A stretch of 64,000 bases of DNA, from NCBI GenBank assembly GCA_000961585.1, contig LADN01000043.1, positions 62,001 to 126,000 of the forward strand, in the 5' to 3' direction. Under the pieces are notes generated by a model. The model saw only the letters and a program-made list of their open reading frames with translations, searched no databases and was not told the origin of the DNA. Made by a program: the position numbers and the translations under genes. The DNA comes from Peptococcaceae bacterium BRH_c4a (GTDB taxonomy: Bacteria > Bacillota > Desulfotomaculia > Desulfotomaculales > Desulfocucumaceae). Of the stretch, positions 35,893 to 44,976 are shown piece by piece. Every line of letters starts with the position of its first letter. The first letter of the stretch is position 1.

Positions 35893-36666
35893 TTATTTAA
35901 AAAAATTAGAGACTGACTGTTTAAACTTTGGACTATTAAACATTTCGGCCTGGCAAATCACTTCTTGGGCAAGAGTGTGGCTAAAAGACATATTAGCGTT
36001 ATTCTGCACCAGTCTTTTTATTTTTTCATACGCTTCAGTGGGACCGTTGGCCAACTGCTTTGCCATGGTCAATGCGCGTTGCTCCATTTCCTCTTTGGGG
36101 AGGACATAATTCAGTAATCCTATTGCCAACGCCTCACCGGCCGTAATGGGGTTCCCCAGGTACATCAGCTCCAAAGCTTTGGTTTTTCCGAGTATTGCCG
36201 GTATTAGATAACTGGATCCCAAATCAGGCAATAAACCAATATTTGAAAACGAAAACCGGATGCTCGTATCTGGTGTCGCTAAGCGCAAATCGCATAAGAG
36301 GGAAACAGTAGGACCTCCGCCTGCTACGATGCCATGTAAGCAGGCAATGGTTGGGAGAGGTAAATCATACCAACGTTGGGCAAACCAATGATACTTAGCT
36401 AAAAGCATTAGTGCAATGTTTTTTTCATTCTCCAGAATATCTTGAAATGTCTTTAAATCGGCGCCGCTACAAAACCCGCGACCGGCGCCGCGTAATATGA
36501 CAACTCTATACATTTCTGGGTAGCCGGCTTCAATCTCATCAATCAGTTGGAGTAATTCTGTCAACATTTCTTCATTTATCGCATTTATCTTTTCGGGACG
36601 ATTAAGTGTCACCAGCAATATTCCAGGGTCAGATAATTCCACTTTCAGAGTATTGAACGATTTCAA
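35893..36666 (-). CDS. Enoyl-CoA hydratase/isomerase family protein, atypical acid/base site (candidate BbsH)
   Basis: About 257 residues of crotonase fold. FCSGADLKTF, oxyanion loop GIVAGGGPTVSLLCD. The first catalytic Glu of hydratases is Ser (FSFSNIGLL), an Asp follows in LPDLGSS, and the second Glu (ALELMYLG) is kept, a pattern more like isomerases. It lies directly after the acyl-CoA dehydrogenase gene, where BbsH would be expected. TTG 36666 has GGGGGG seven bases upstream; ATG 36681 is an alternative. Confidence 0.78.
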   Translation of the reverse strand: MKSFNTLKVELSDPGILLVTLNRPEKINAINEEMLTELLQLIDEIEAGYPEMYRVVILRGAGRGFCSGADLKTFQDILENEKNIALMLLAKYHWFAQRWYDLPLPTIACLHGIVAGGGPTVSLLCDLRLATPDTSIRFSFSNIGLLPDLGSSYLIPAILGKTKALELMYLGNPITAGEALAIGLLNYVLPKEEMEQRALTMAKQLANGPTEAYEKIKRLVQNNANMSFSHTLAQEVICQAEMFNSPKFKQSVSNFFK

Positions 36667-36704
36667 GCAACAACCCCCCATATGTTATCCAGAGTTTATT
36701 GAAA

Positions 36705-37838
36705 TTATTTAAGCAAGAGATTCGCCACAATCTGTCGCTGGATCTGGTTGGTGCCTTCATAAATCTGAGTAATCTTAGCATCCCGCACCAGTTTTTCCAT
36801 CGGGTATTCTTTCATATAGCCATAGCCGCCGAATATCTGCAAGCATTCAACCGTCACTTTCATCGCTGTATCGCTGGCGACACACTTTGCTGTTGCGCTT
36901 AACATACTATCAACCCGGCCTGAGTCGATTTTCGCAGCCGCCTGCCAGACCAGTGCCCGGGAAGCCATCACAGCCATGACCATATCCGCCAGCATGAACT
37001 GTATCGCTTGGTGCTCAGCAATCGGTTTTCCGAACTGTACACGCTGCTTGGCATAACTTACCGCTTCATCAACCGCCCTCTGGGCAACACCAACAGCAGC
37101 CGCAGCAATCGCCGGACGAGTGACATCAAGAGTGCGCATGGCAATCTTGAACCCTTCTCCTTCGTTACCCAGGCGGTTTGCGACGGGCACGCGCACATCT
37201 TCAAGCAATACTTCAGCGATATGCGACGCCCGGTCTCCCATCTTATCTTCTTTTTTCCCCATCGACAATCCGGGAGTGCCGGCCGGTACAAGGAAGGCCG
37301 TCAATCCCTTGATACCCCGACTTTTGTCTGTGCTGGCAAAAACTATGTGAAGATCCGCTATGCCGCCATGGGTAATGAAACATTTCGAGCCATCGAGGAT
37401 GTACTCATTGCCAACCTTTCTGGCGCGGGTTGATATTGCGCTGGCGTCCGACCCTGCGTTTGGTTCTGTTAAGGCAAATGCGGCCAGACGGGCACTCTCC
37501 ACAAAAGCAGGCAGAAATCTGTCTTTTTGTTCATCGGTGCCGCTTATTAGAAGAGGGGTGAGCGCAAGGCTGTTTCCCCCAAATGCGCCAAATACCCCCA
37601 GACACCCATATGCCAGTTCTTCGTAGACCAGCGCCTCCGTAAAATGGTCCAGACCCTGTCCATCATACTTTTCCGGAATATTTAAGTTCCACAAACCGAT
37701 TCCGAACGCTTTTTGAATGACAGGCCACGGGATTTCGGCTTTTTGATCATATTCAGCGGCAACGGGAATAATTTCGTTCTTCGCAAAATCTCTCGCCAAC
37801 TTCCGGATTTCCTTCTGTTCATCGGTAAGTTCAAACAT
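36705..37838 (-). CDS. Acyl-CoA dehydrogenase (BbsG-like, arylsuccinyl-CoA dehydrogenase candidate)
   Basis: 377 residues from ATG 37838 (MFELTDEQKEIRKLARDFA). FAD-dependent acyl-CoA dehydrogenase fold: FALTEPNAGSDA, ECLQIFGGYGYMKEYP, and catalytic Glu361 in QIYEGTNQIQR. In the bbs pathway BbsG oxidises (R)-benzylsuccinyl-CoA to phenylitaconyl-CoA. It is the only acyl-CoA dehydrogenase in the operon, which supports this role. A TTG at 37865 is in frame but overlaps the upstream thiolase stop; ATG with GGGAG twelve bases upstream is preferred. Confidence 0.88.
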   Translation of the reverse strand: MFELTDEQKEIRKLARDFAKNEIIPVAAEYDQKAEIPWPVIQKAFGIGLWNLNIPEKYDGQGLDHFTEALVYEELAYGCLGVFGAFGGNSLALTPLLISGTDEQKDRFLPAFVESARLAAFALTEPNAGSDASAISTRARKVGNEYILDGSKCFITHGGIADLHIVFASTDKSRGIKGLTAFLVPAGTPGLSMGKKEDKMGDRASHIAEVLLEDVRVPVANRLGNEGEGFKIAMRTLDVTRPAIAAAAVGVAQRAVDEAVSYAKQRVQFGKPIAEHQAIQFMLADMVMAVMASRALVWQAAAKIDSGRVDSMLSATAKCVASDTAMKVTVECLQIFGGYGYMKEYPMEKLVRDAKITQIYEGTNQIQRQIVANLLLK

Positions 37839-37861
37839 AGCTGCCACTCTCCCTGTTTGTT

Positions 37862-39067
37862 TCAATCGACTCTCACAATAATTGCGTCACCTTGGGCCAA
37901 ACCACCGCAAATCGCAGCTACACCATACCCGCCCCCCCGCCTTCTCAGTTCATGAATCATGGTCATCACAATTCTGGCGCCGCTGGCGGTATTGGGGTGG
38001 CCGATAGCAATAGCTCCTCCGTTGACATTGAGACGTTTCCTAATCTTCCTGAGTTCTCCAGGGTCACCGTCGGCCAGTATTTTGCTGCTGACCAGAGTTA
38101 CTGCCGCAAAAGCCTCATTGATTTCAAGTAATTTAAGGTCGTCTATCTTCAGGGCTGCCTTCTGCAAGGCAGCCCTGATGGCTTTAGCCGGAGTTTCCAC
38201 TAAAAGATGAGGCTCCATCGCTATGCTGACGGATGTAATTACCGTAGCAAGAATGGGCAGTCCTAAAGCCAGGGCTTTATTCCTGCTCATTAACAGGACT
38301 GCCGTCGCGCCATCATTTAAGCCGGGCGCATTGCCTGCGGTGCATGTCGGACTTCCATAAATCGGAGCAAGCCTTGCCAGTTTGTCTAAAGAAACGTCCG
38401 TCCGATACTGCTCATCAATCTCCAGGGTGACAGGCTCACCTTTCTTCTGGGAGATGGTTAAGGGGATTATTTCTTCTTTTAGTTTCCCTTCGGCATGAGC
38501 CTCACCGTAGCGATGGTGGCTGAGCACTGCCCATTGATCCTGTTCCTTGCGACCGACTCCGTGCATCAAAGCCATTTTCCCGGCATCGACGGCTACGGGC
38601 GCAAAGTCCTTATAGCCTAATTCAAACAGTGGATCTTCCATGCTGACAGGCCCCATCCGATGTCCGGCAAATCTCAGGTTCCGAACAACATGTGGAATTT
38701 GACTGAATGTTGTGACACCTCCGGCAATGACTGCATCCGCTTCTCCCGCCAAAATGGTTAAGGCGCCTAAACGGATAGCGGACATTGCCGAAACACAGGC
38801 TTTGTCCAGCGAGCATGACTGTGTTTCCGGGGACAGCCCCGCCTTTAAGAGTGTTTGCCGGGCAATCACCGGGGTATATACGTCTTTAAAGGATACTGTA
38901 TCGCCGACACCCCAGAAAACGTCATCTACTGAACCGTCATAACCACTCCGGTTAATAATCTCGCACATGACAATTGCTCCCAGATTGACCGGGCTATATT
39001 CTTTCAGGCTTCCGCCAAACCTACCGAAAGGGGTTCTCGCAGCGCTAACAATAACTACCTCATTCAT
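37862..39067 (-). CDS. Thiolase family acyltransferase
   Basis: 401 residues. Active Cys in SLDKACVSAMSAI, EINEAFAAV, NVNGGAIAIGHPNTASG and ICGGLAQGD. The HPNTASG loop and SLDKAC pocket differ from the acetoacetyl-CoA thiolase at 34.2 kb, so a different acyl chain is likely. It could serve a side branch of the aromatic substrate. It runs into the acyl-CoA dehydrogenase gene with overlap of the alternative start. Confidence 0.85.
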   Translation of the reverse strand: MNEVVIVSAARTPFGRFGGSLKEYSPVNLGAIVMCEIINRSGYDGSVDDVFWGVGDTVSFKDVYTPVIARQTLLKAGLSPETQSCSLDKACVSAMSAIRLGALTILAGEADAVIAGGVTTFSQIPHVVRNLRFAGHRMGPVSMEDPLFELGYKDFAPVAVDAGKMALMHGVGRKEQDQWAVLSHHRYGEAHAEGKLKEEIIPLTISQKKGEPVTLEIDEQYRTDVSLDKLARLAPIYGSPTCTAGNAPGLNDGATAVLLMSRNKALALGLPILATVITSVSIAMEPHLLVETPAKAIRAALQKAALKIDDLKLLEINEAFAAVTLVSSKILADGDPGELRKIRKRLNVNGGAIAIGHPNTASGARIVMTMIHELRRRGGGYGVAAICGGLAQGDAIIVRVD

Positions 39068-39088
39068 TTCAGTCCCCCAAATCCAATT

Positions 39089-39865
39089 TCAATGGATACT
39101 CCAACCTCCATCAACAATCAAAACCTGACCATGCACATAATCGGAAGCGTTCGAAGCAAGATACACTACAGCTCCTTTGATGTCATCATCGTTGCCAAAA
39201 CGACCGGCTGGAATGTAGTCAAGAAAGTCATTGCGGCGCAGTTCGAGTATTTTTTCGGCCATGTGCGTCGGAAACCACCCGGGAGAAAGGGTGTTTACGT
39301 TCACTCCGAATGGAGCCCATTTAGCCGCTAAATCCCTGGTCATGTTGATAACTGCCCCTTTGCTCGCATTATAGGCTGCAGCATCCATTATATTGGTCTT
39401 GCACCCTACCAAACCCATTACAGATGCGATATTAATGATTTTCCCTTTACCCTGTTTTTTCATGACCTTAAAAGCTTCTTTCGCCGCCATAAAGGTCCCG
39501 GTTAAGTTGACATCAATCACCTGCCGCCATTTATCCATGGGATATTCGGCAGCGGGTGCTCCCCACGTGATTCCCGCATTATTTACAAGGATGTCCAGAC
39601 GGTCAAAAGTTTCCATGGTCCGGTTGACCATAGTAACGATATCTCCCTCCCTGGCCACATCGCATTGAACAGCAATGGCCTTATTGCCAAATAACTGACT
39701 TATTTCGAGTGCGACCTTTTCACAACGTTCCATCTTGCGGGCCGCCAAAACTAAATTGGCGCCGGACTCGGCTAAGGCATAGGCCATTTGTTTGCCCAGC
39801 CCGGTGTAACCGCCGGTTACCACTGCCGTTTTACCGGAAAGATTAAATAAGTCCTTCAAATACAC
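39089..39865 (-). CDS. Short-chain dehydrogenase/reductase
   Basis: 258 residues with TGGYTGLGKQ, NNAGITWG, a Ser in NIASVMG, a YNASKGAVI Tyr/Lys pair, and an ending YVHGQVLIVDGGWSIH. It is a classical SDR related to gluconate-type dehydrogenases. In this operon it may oxidise a hydroxyacyl-CoA or an alcohol of the aromatic route. The substrate is unknown. Confidence 0.83.
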   Translation of the reverse strand: MYLKDLFNLSGKTAVVTGGYTGLGKQMAYALAESGANLVLAARKMERCEKVALEISQLFGNKAIAVQCDVAREGDIVTMVNRTMETFDRLDILVNNAGITWGAPAAEYPMDKWRQVIDVNLTGTFMAAKEAFKVMKKQGKGKIINIASVMGLVGCKTNIMDAAAYNASKGAVINMTRDLAAKWAPFGVNVNTLSPGWFPTHMAEKILELRRNDFLDYIPAGRFGNDDDIKGAVVYLASNASDYVHGQVLIVDGGWSIH

Positions 39866-39953
39866 AATAATTCATCACCTTTACTGTCTAGGGACAAAAT
39901 TTACCGGTAGCTTTACCTTAATACGTTATTTGGCAGAAATTCTCTTCCACTAC

Positions 39954-40736
39954 TCAATAGCCGTTATATCTCGGTGATCTCTTTTCTAAGAAGGCCTTCA
40001 TCCCCTCCTTTTGATCTTGGGTAGAGAAGCAATGCGCAAAGCAGTTTATCTCAAATTCCAGACCTTCGTCGGTATCTGAGCCTACAGCGCGGTGAATGCA
40101 ACGTTTAGCCATGGCTAGAGCAATGGGAGCCTTTTGAGATAGTTTTTTCGCTAATTGTACTGCCACAGGCACAAGTTGTTCCGCTTCTACCACTTGATAT
40201 ACTAAACCTATCTGCAACGCTTGTTCGGCTGAAATAATCTCACCAAGCATGATCATCTCCTTGGCCTTGCTCATTCCTACCAGTCTGGTCAGACGTTGGG
40301 TGCCGCCATTTCCCGGAATGATTCCTAAATTAATTTCCGGCTGACCGAATTTAGCGGTGCTTGCTGCCACGCGAAAGTCACAAGCCAGCGCCAATTCACA
40401 GCCGCCGCCCAGTGCCAGTCCGTTAATGGCGGCAATTACCGGCTTAGACATTGTCTCAATACGCAATACAGTTTCCTTGCCTGCTGCAGCAAAATGGATT
40501 GCCTCGTTGGAGTTCATTGCACTCATAGCTGCAATGTCTGCTCCGGCAACAAAGGCTTTTATACCTGCTCCGGTGATAATCACAGCCTTTACTGCCGGGT
40601 CGGAAGACAACGCTATCAAACATTTATTTAGTTCATGATAGACAGCCGGACTTAAGGCGTTAAGTAATTCGGGGCGATTAATCGTTATGGTTGCTATCCC
40701 GTCATGCACATTGACAAGGATATATGCGAAATCCAT
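39954..40736 (-). CDS. Enoyl-CoA hydratase (crotonase)
   Basis: 260 residues from ATG 40736 (MDFAYILVNVHDGIATITI). Both catalytic glutamates (QPEINLGIIPGNGGTQRL and KAKEMIMLG) and the oxyanion loop NGLALGGGCELALACD are present. It is the first gene of the long bbs-TRAP operon, 60 bases from a sigma-54 promoter. GGAG is nine bases upstream of the ATG. Likely crotonyl-CoA hydratase, or the BbsH step. Confidence 0.9.
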   Translation of the reverse strand: MDFAYILVNVHDGIATITINRPELLNALSPAVYHELNKCLIALSSDPAVKAVIITGAGIKAFVAGADIAAMSAMNSNEAIHFAAAGKETVLRIETMSKPVIAAINGLALGGGCELALACDFRVAASTAKFGQPEINLGIIPGNGGTQRLTRLVGMSKAKEMIMLGEIISAEQALQIGLVYQVVEAEQLVPVAVQLAKKLSQKAPIALAMAKRCIHRAVGSDTDEGLEFEINCFAHCFSTQDQKEGMKAFLEKRSPRYNGY

Positions 40737-40795
40737 CCGGCACCACTCCACCTTTAGAAATTAACTTTTGTCTCGCTCCACCTGACATTATATTT

Positions 40796-40811
40796 AGCAA
40801 ACTTTATGCCA
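40796..40811 (-). promoter_or_regulatory. Sigma-54 promoter of the bbs-TRAP operon
   Basis: Minus strand TGGCATAAAGTTTGCT, perfect -24/-12 spacing. The gene at 40736 begins 60 bases downstream. All genes from 40.7 down to 23.7 kb read away from it with short gaps, so it can drive the whole 17-kb unit. Confidence 0.85.
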
Positions 40812-40852
40812 GGTTAAAATATTGCCCATTTTTGCTAACCTTGGCTTGAGTT

Positions 40853-40891
40853 GTACTAAAAAAGGACATTCCGCCAGAGGATTGGCTGTCC
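40853..40891 (-). promoter_or_regulatory. Upstream activator site, copy 2 (GTACTA-N5-GGACA-N18-TGTCC)
   Basis: GTACTA at 40853-40858, GGACA at 40864-40868 and TGTCC at 40887-40891, then TAAAAT. Internal spacing is identical to copy 1 and the distance to the -24 box is 42 bases against 41. The divergent regulator gene at 41148 is the natural candidate for the protein that binds here. Confidence 0.8.
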
Positions 40892-41147
40892 TAAAATCAG
40901 ACATCGCTTTTCCAAAGTCGCCTGTTATACTTTCCGGGAGGAACGGTGTCCCAAATTCAAACGCAATTCCAAGATTGGTATAATACTACAAGATTCATTG
41001 ATTGATTTCATGTGATTTTTTATGTATTATTTTATTGAGGTTACAATTATAGCCGAAAATCTAAATCGCTTAATTGAGGGAGCCTTTGTCATTCATGGTG
41101 CGCAGGGATTAAACAGGGCAGTTAACAAGAGAACAGGGGGCGATATT

Positions 41148-43088
41148 GTGGATGACCGATGGCAGGAATTAAGAAGGCTTTGGAAGCAAGCTGCGACAAG
41201 TGGCATTATTCCCGATATTTTGCCATTACACATCCAGGAATCGTGGATGCGGTGTAAAAGACAAGGAGTTGATCCTTTTCTTAGGACCAACCCCTATTTG
41301 GCTTCTCCAATGGAGTTAAGAGAACGGAAGCAGCGACAGACGGAGTTATTATCCATAGCCAATCCAATCATGGAAAAGTTATCTAAACTGGTAAAGGGAT
41401 CAGACTTTATCGTTGTCCTGGCGGATAATGATGGATATATTTTAGAGGCATATGGGGATGACTCCGCTTTTGAGTTTGGAAAACTATCAAATTTTGTCGT
41501 AGAGGCATGTTGGGCGGAGGCATTATTGGGTACGAATGGCGTGGGTACCCCTTTAGTGACGGGGGAGCCGGTTCAGGCTATAGGTCCGCAACATTGGAGT
41601 CTTGCCGCCCATAATGCGACCTGTTCGGGAGCCCCTATACGCAACCCTTTGGGGCAAATTATCGGGTGTTTGAATATGACCGGGGATTATAGGAAAGCTC
41701 ACCCCCATACACTGGGAATGGTAGTGGCAGGAGTAGGCGCTATTGAAAACCAGTTGCGTTTACAGCAAGAAAGCAACTATAAACAGGCTATTATGGCGTC
41801 TTTATCCGAGGGTGTTGTGGTTCTTGATAAAGAAAATAAGATTACTCATATGAACAGTATAGCGGTGAAAATGTTTGGATTGTCTAATGTAAACTGGTCT
41901 TTAATGACTATCGATCACCTGTTTCAGAAAATATCAGGGCTTGAGAAGGTGATACCGCTTATTGAAAAGTCACAGCCGACCAGTGATGAGTTGATCCAAT
42001 TCAGGGTTAATCAAACCTGGGTAAAATGCACGGTAACTGTCCGCACTTTACAAGCTGTGAAAGGTGGGCAAAAAGGAACCGTTTTGGTTTTTTCAGAAAC
42101 TGACCGGGTTAACAGGCTGGTTAAAAAGATTGGCGGCGCTAAAGCACAGTTAACCTTTAAGGATATTGTAGGTTGTCACCCCGCCATTGCCAAAGTGATT
42201 GGTACCGCAAGGAAGGTCGCACTCTCTTCGAGTCATGTTCTGCTGACCGGTGAGAGTGGCACTGGCAAGGAAGTCTTTGCCCAGGCAATTCATAACGAGA
42301 GTTATCGGGCGCAGTTTCCCTTTGTGGCGATAAATTGCGCAGCAATCCCGCGAGAATTAATGGGAAGTGAGTTGTTTGGCTATGTTGAAGGCGCTTTTAC
42401 CGGGGCGCGCAGGGGTGGAAACCCTGGAAAATTTGAATTCGCTGATGGAGGAACCATTTTTCTTGATGAAATCGGCGAAATGCCTTTGGAATTGCAAGCG
42501 CATCTATTGCGGGTTATTGAGGAAAAAAAGATAACACGGCTAGGTGGCCAGGAGGTCATTCCGGTGGACGTCCGCATAATCACGGCGACCAACCGGAATT
42601 TAAAGGATGAAGTCGCCAAAGGTAATTTCCGTGAAGACCTTTTTTATAGACTGAATGTAATCAACTTAATGTTACCGCCGCTTCGCGATCGGATAAGTGA
42701 CATTGCTTTGTTGGCTCTTTATTTTGCGGAGAGTATAGGGAAACGATTGGGGAAGAGTCAAATAGTGATCGAATCCGAAGCCTTAGGGGCAATGAAAAGG
42801 TATCCGTGGCCAGGAAACGTGCGTGAGCTACAGAACACTATTGAACGAGCGCTGAATCTTATTGCCGGTACAACTGTTAAACTCGAACATTTACCGCTAA
42901 ATTTAACAGAGTCACTCTCCCAGGCAGTATCTAATCATTATTCAGGTACTTCCATTAAGGAAGCTGAAATAAATACAATTATTAATGTACTGCAAAAACA
43001 TGGTGGCAACAGAAAGCGCGCAGCTATGGAACTGGGAATCGCTCGCAGTACACTTTACCGAAAACTGGATGAGTTCCGCATATCGTAG
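41148..43088 (+). CDS. Sigma-54-dependent activator (AcoR/DhaR-like: GAF, PAS, AAA+, Fis HTH)
   Basis: About 646 residues. N-terminal GAF-like sensor (VLADNDGYILEAYGDD, LLGTNGVGTPLVTGEPV), a PAS region (LSEGVVVLDKENKITHMN), AAA+ domain with Walker A GESGTGKE near residue 368, intact GAFTGA, and a C-terminal Fis helix-turn-helix (NRKRAAMELGIARSTLYRK). GTG 41148 is preferred because AGGGGG lies seven bases upstream; the frame remains open to 41022. It is divergent from the bbs operon and most likely controls both promoters with the split-palindrome site. The effector should be an aromatic compound or an intermediate. Confidence 0.9.
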   Translation: MDDRWQELRRLWKQAATSGIIPDILPLHIQESWMRCKRQGVDPFLRTNPYLASPMELRERKQRQTELLSIANPIMEKLSKLVKGSDFIVVLADNDGYILEAYGDDSAFEFGKLSNFVVEACWAEALLGTNGVGTPLVTGEPVQAIGPQHWSLAAHNATCSGAPIRNPLGQIIGCLNMTGDYRKAHPHTLGMVVAGVGAIENQLRLQQESNYKQAIMASLSEGVVVLDKENKITHMNSIAVKMFGLSNVNWSLMTIDHLFQKISGLEKVIPLIEKSQPTSDELIQFRVNQTWVKCTVTVRTLQAVKGGQKGTVLVFSETDRVNRLVKKIGGAKAQLTFKDIVGCHPAIAKVIGTARKVALSSSHVLLTGESGTGKEVFAQAIHNESYRAQFPFVAINCAAIPRELMGSELFGYVEGAFTGARRGGNPGKFEFADGGTIFLDEIGEMPLELQAHLLRVIEEKKITRLGGQEVIPVDVRIITATNRNLKDEVAKGNFREDLFYRLNVINLMLPPLRDRISDIALLALYFAESIGKRLGKSQIVIESEALGAMKRYPWPGNVRELQNTIERALNLIAGTTVKLEHLPLNLTESLSQAVSNHYSGTSIKEAEINTIINVLQKHGGNRKRAAMELGIARSTLYRKLDEFRIS

Positions 43089-43095
43089 TCACAAC

Positions 43096-43210
43096 ATAAT
43101 TAATATCGCTAGAAAAGATGGAAAAAGGTTGAAGAATAGTGTTGATGGCGTGCTAATCCCTTAGGGTGAGGCATATCACCCTGATGATTTTTTAAAATAA
43201 GAAGGATTTT
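43096..43210 (+). repeat. Dispersed intergenic repeat, copy B
   Basis: Core AATATCGCTAGAAAAGATGG, a 13-base insertion relative to the other copies, then CTAATCCCTTAGGGTGAGGC. A clean hairpin GGGTGA-GGCATA-TCACCC (43164-43181) and a closing GAAGGATTTT. It lies just upstream of the sensor kinase gene. Confidence 0.8.
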
Positions 43211-43218
43211 CAACTTTA

Positions 43219-44964
43219 ATGTATAATTATAAAAATATAGATATGAGAATCTTCAGAAATTATCGAAGGAGGGCGAGCGATTTCAATGACATTAGCAATA
43301 ACAAAGACTCCAATAAGGGAAAATACCCTGCGCTGATACTGGTATGCAGGATTAGCTCCAATTTTAACGCCTCCAAAAAAATAAGGACAACTCTTCAGAA
43401 TGTACTGCAGTCTTCTGTGGACTACCTTGATTTCTGGCGGGCCTCCCTTATCCTTCTGAGTGAAGATAAGCCCCCGGCTTTCTTGGAGACGCTTAAAAGA
43501 AATGCTGATGCCGAGCTGTTAAAGGATGAGCAGTTCGGCAGTCATCATATTGATATTAAAAAAATTCAGTTTAAGAATGATTTCCTGGCCTCCCTGCAGC
43601 CTGTGGCCGCCACCACCATTCCCGTTGTACTGAGGGCCGAGGATCCCATCGGGACTATGGAAATAGGCCTTTTCGAGGCAACGCCGGATACGGCGGACAA
43701 CCTGCTTAACAAGGCTATATCCATAGGAAGGCATCTGGCGGACATTATACAGGAATCCTTTTTCAGCAAGCAAAAGGACCGTAACCTGCGAAAGCTTTCG
43801 GTATGGCTGGAAACCGTATCCACCATCAGCTCCACCCTGAATATAAATCAGGTGCTCCATGTGGTGGCCCAGCTGACAGCCGACCTTTTTTCAGCGCGGT
43901 GCTGCATTTTCCTGCTGAACCAGGATCAGACCCTGATTCCCGCTGTGGCCGTGGGAAGTTACGACCCTGTGCTGAAGAAAAAGTGGAAGGCATTGAAGGG
44001 CCACCCGCCCTTTCCGGCCATCATAAACCTTATCAGCACCCGTCAGCCGGTTGTACTGACACCGGCCAACATAGAAACCGGCATGCCCAGTGAAATAATC
44101 GAAGAGTTTTCATATGCCCGGGTGGTAATGGCGCCTGTCAGCTTCAGGGGCAATGTAATTGGTGTGATGCAGGTGGACCGGCCTATCCAGGGAAAGGCCT
44201 TTGACCGGGAAGAAACCGCCATCATTTCGGCAATGGCCCGGGAAACCGCCATTGCCATGGAAAATGCCAAACTCATCGAGAAACTGGCCACCAAAGAGCA
44301 ATTGTTGCATCAACTCTTCAGCAAGCTTATATGCGCCCAGGAGGACGAGCGAAAGAGGGTGGCCTCGGAAATTCATGACGGGGTCATTCAGGCTTTGCTG
44401 GGTATATGGTACAGGCTTCAGTATTTTTCCGCCGAAGGCTCCGGGGAAAAAAACCTCAAGGAAGAGCTGGTCAAACTGGAGGGGCTGCTGGGGCAGCAAA
44501 TTCGAGACATACGGCAGATAGTGTACGATCTCAGTCCCATAATGCTGGACACCTACGGCCTGGGTCCCTCAATCAGAGCATTGCTGAGGAACCTGCAGGA
44601 ACAAAACAATATCCAAACCGAGCTGGCGCTGGAGGATTCCAACCAAAGGCTTCCACCCAAATTCGAAATGGCCCTTTACAGAATAATTCAGGAATTGCTG
44701 AATAACATACAGAAACACTCCCAGGCCACCAAGGTTCAGGTAATGTTTATTTCAGGACAGGAACAGACCGTCCTGGTGGTAAAGGACAACGGAATAGGGT
44801 TCGACAAAACCCGCCTGGCCAGCCTGAGTACACCAGGGAATCATCTGGGTCTGGCCAATATTCGGGAAAGGGCTCTGCTGCTGGGGGGGACTTGCGCCAT
44901 CAATTCGCAGTTGGGCTGGGGAACGACGGTCTCCATACATGTGCCTACTCCTAAATCCGGCTAA
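43219..44964 (+). CDS. Cytoplasmic sensor histidine kinase (GAF, HisKA_3, NarX-like)
   Basis: 581 residues without a clear membrane segment. A GAF domain covers about 190-350 (SPVSFRGNVIGVMQVDRPI nearby), followed by a dimerisation/phosphoacceptor segment with ERKRVASEIHDGVIQ (His about 386) and an HATPase region with LVVKDNGIGFD and HLGLANIRERA. The start codon ATG 43219 lacks an ideal RBS; a later start is possible. Twelve bases separate it from the response regulator gene. The sensor is intracellular, so it should read a soluble ligand, possibly an aromatic acyl-CoA or redox cue. The bam genes are convergent to it. Confidence 0.88.
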   Translation: MYNYKNIDMRIFRNYRRRASDFNDISNNKDSNKGKYPALILVCRISSNFNASKKIRTTLQNVLQSSVDYLDFWRASLILLSEDKPPAFLETLKRNADAELLKDEQFGSHHIDIKKIQFKNDFLASLQPVAATTIPVVLRAEDPIGTMEIGLFEATPDTADNLLNKAISIGRHLADIIQESFFSKQKDRNLRKLSVWLETVSTISSTLNINQVLHVVAQLTADLFSARCCIFLLNQDQTLIPAVAVGSYDPVLKKKWKALKGHPPFPAIINLISTRQPVVLTPANIETGMPSEIIEEFSYARVVMAPVSFRGNVIGVMQVDRPIQGKAFDREETAIISAMARETAIAMENAKLIEKLATKEQLLHQLFSKLICAQEDERKRVASEIHDGVIQALLGIWYRLQYFSAEGSGEKNLKEELVKLEGLLGQQIRDIRQIVYDLSPIMLDTYGLGPSIRALLRNLQEQNNIQTELALEDSNQRLPPKFEMALYRIIQELLNNIQKHSQATKVQVMFISGQEQTVLVVKDNGIGFDKTRLASLSTPGNHLGLANIRERALLLGGTCAINSQLGWGTTVSIHVPTPKSG

Positions 44965-44976
44965 GGAGGAATTGGT

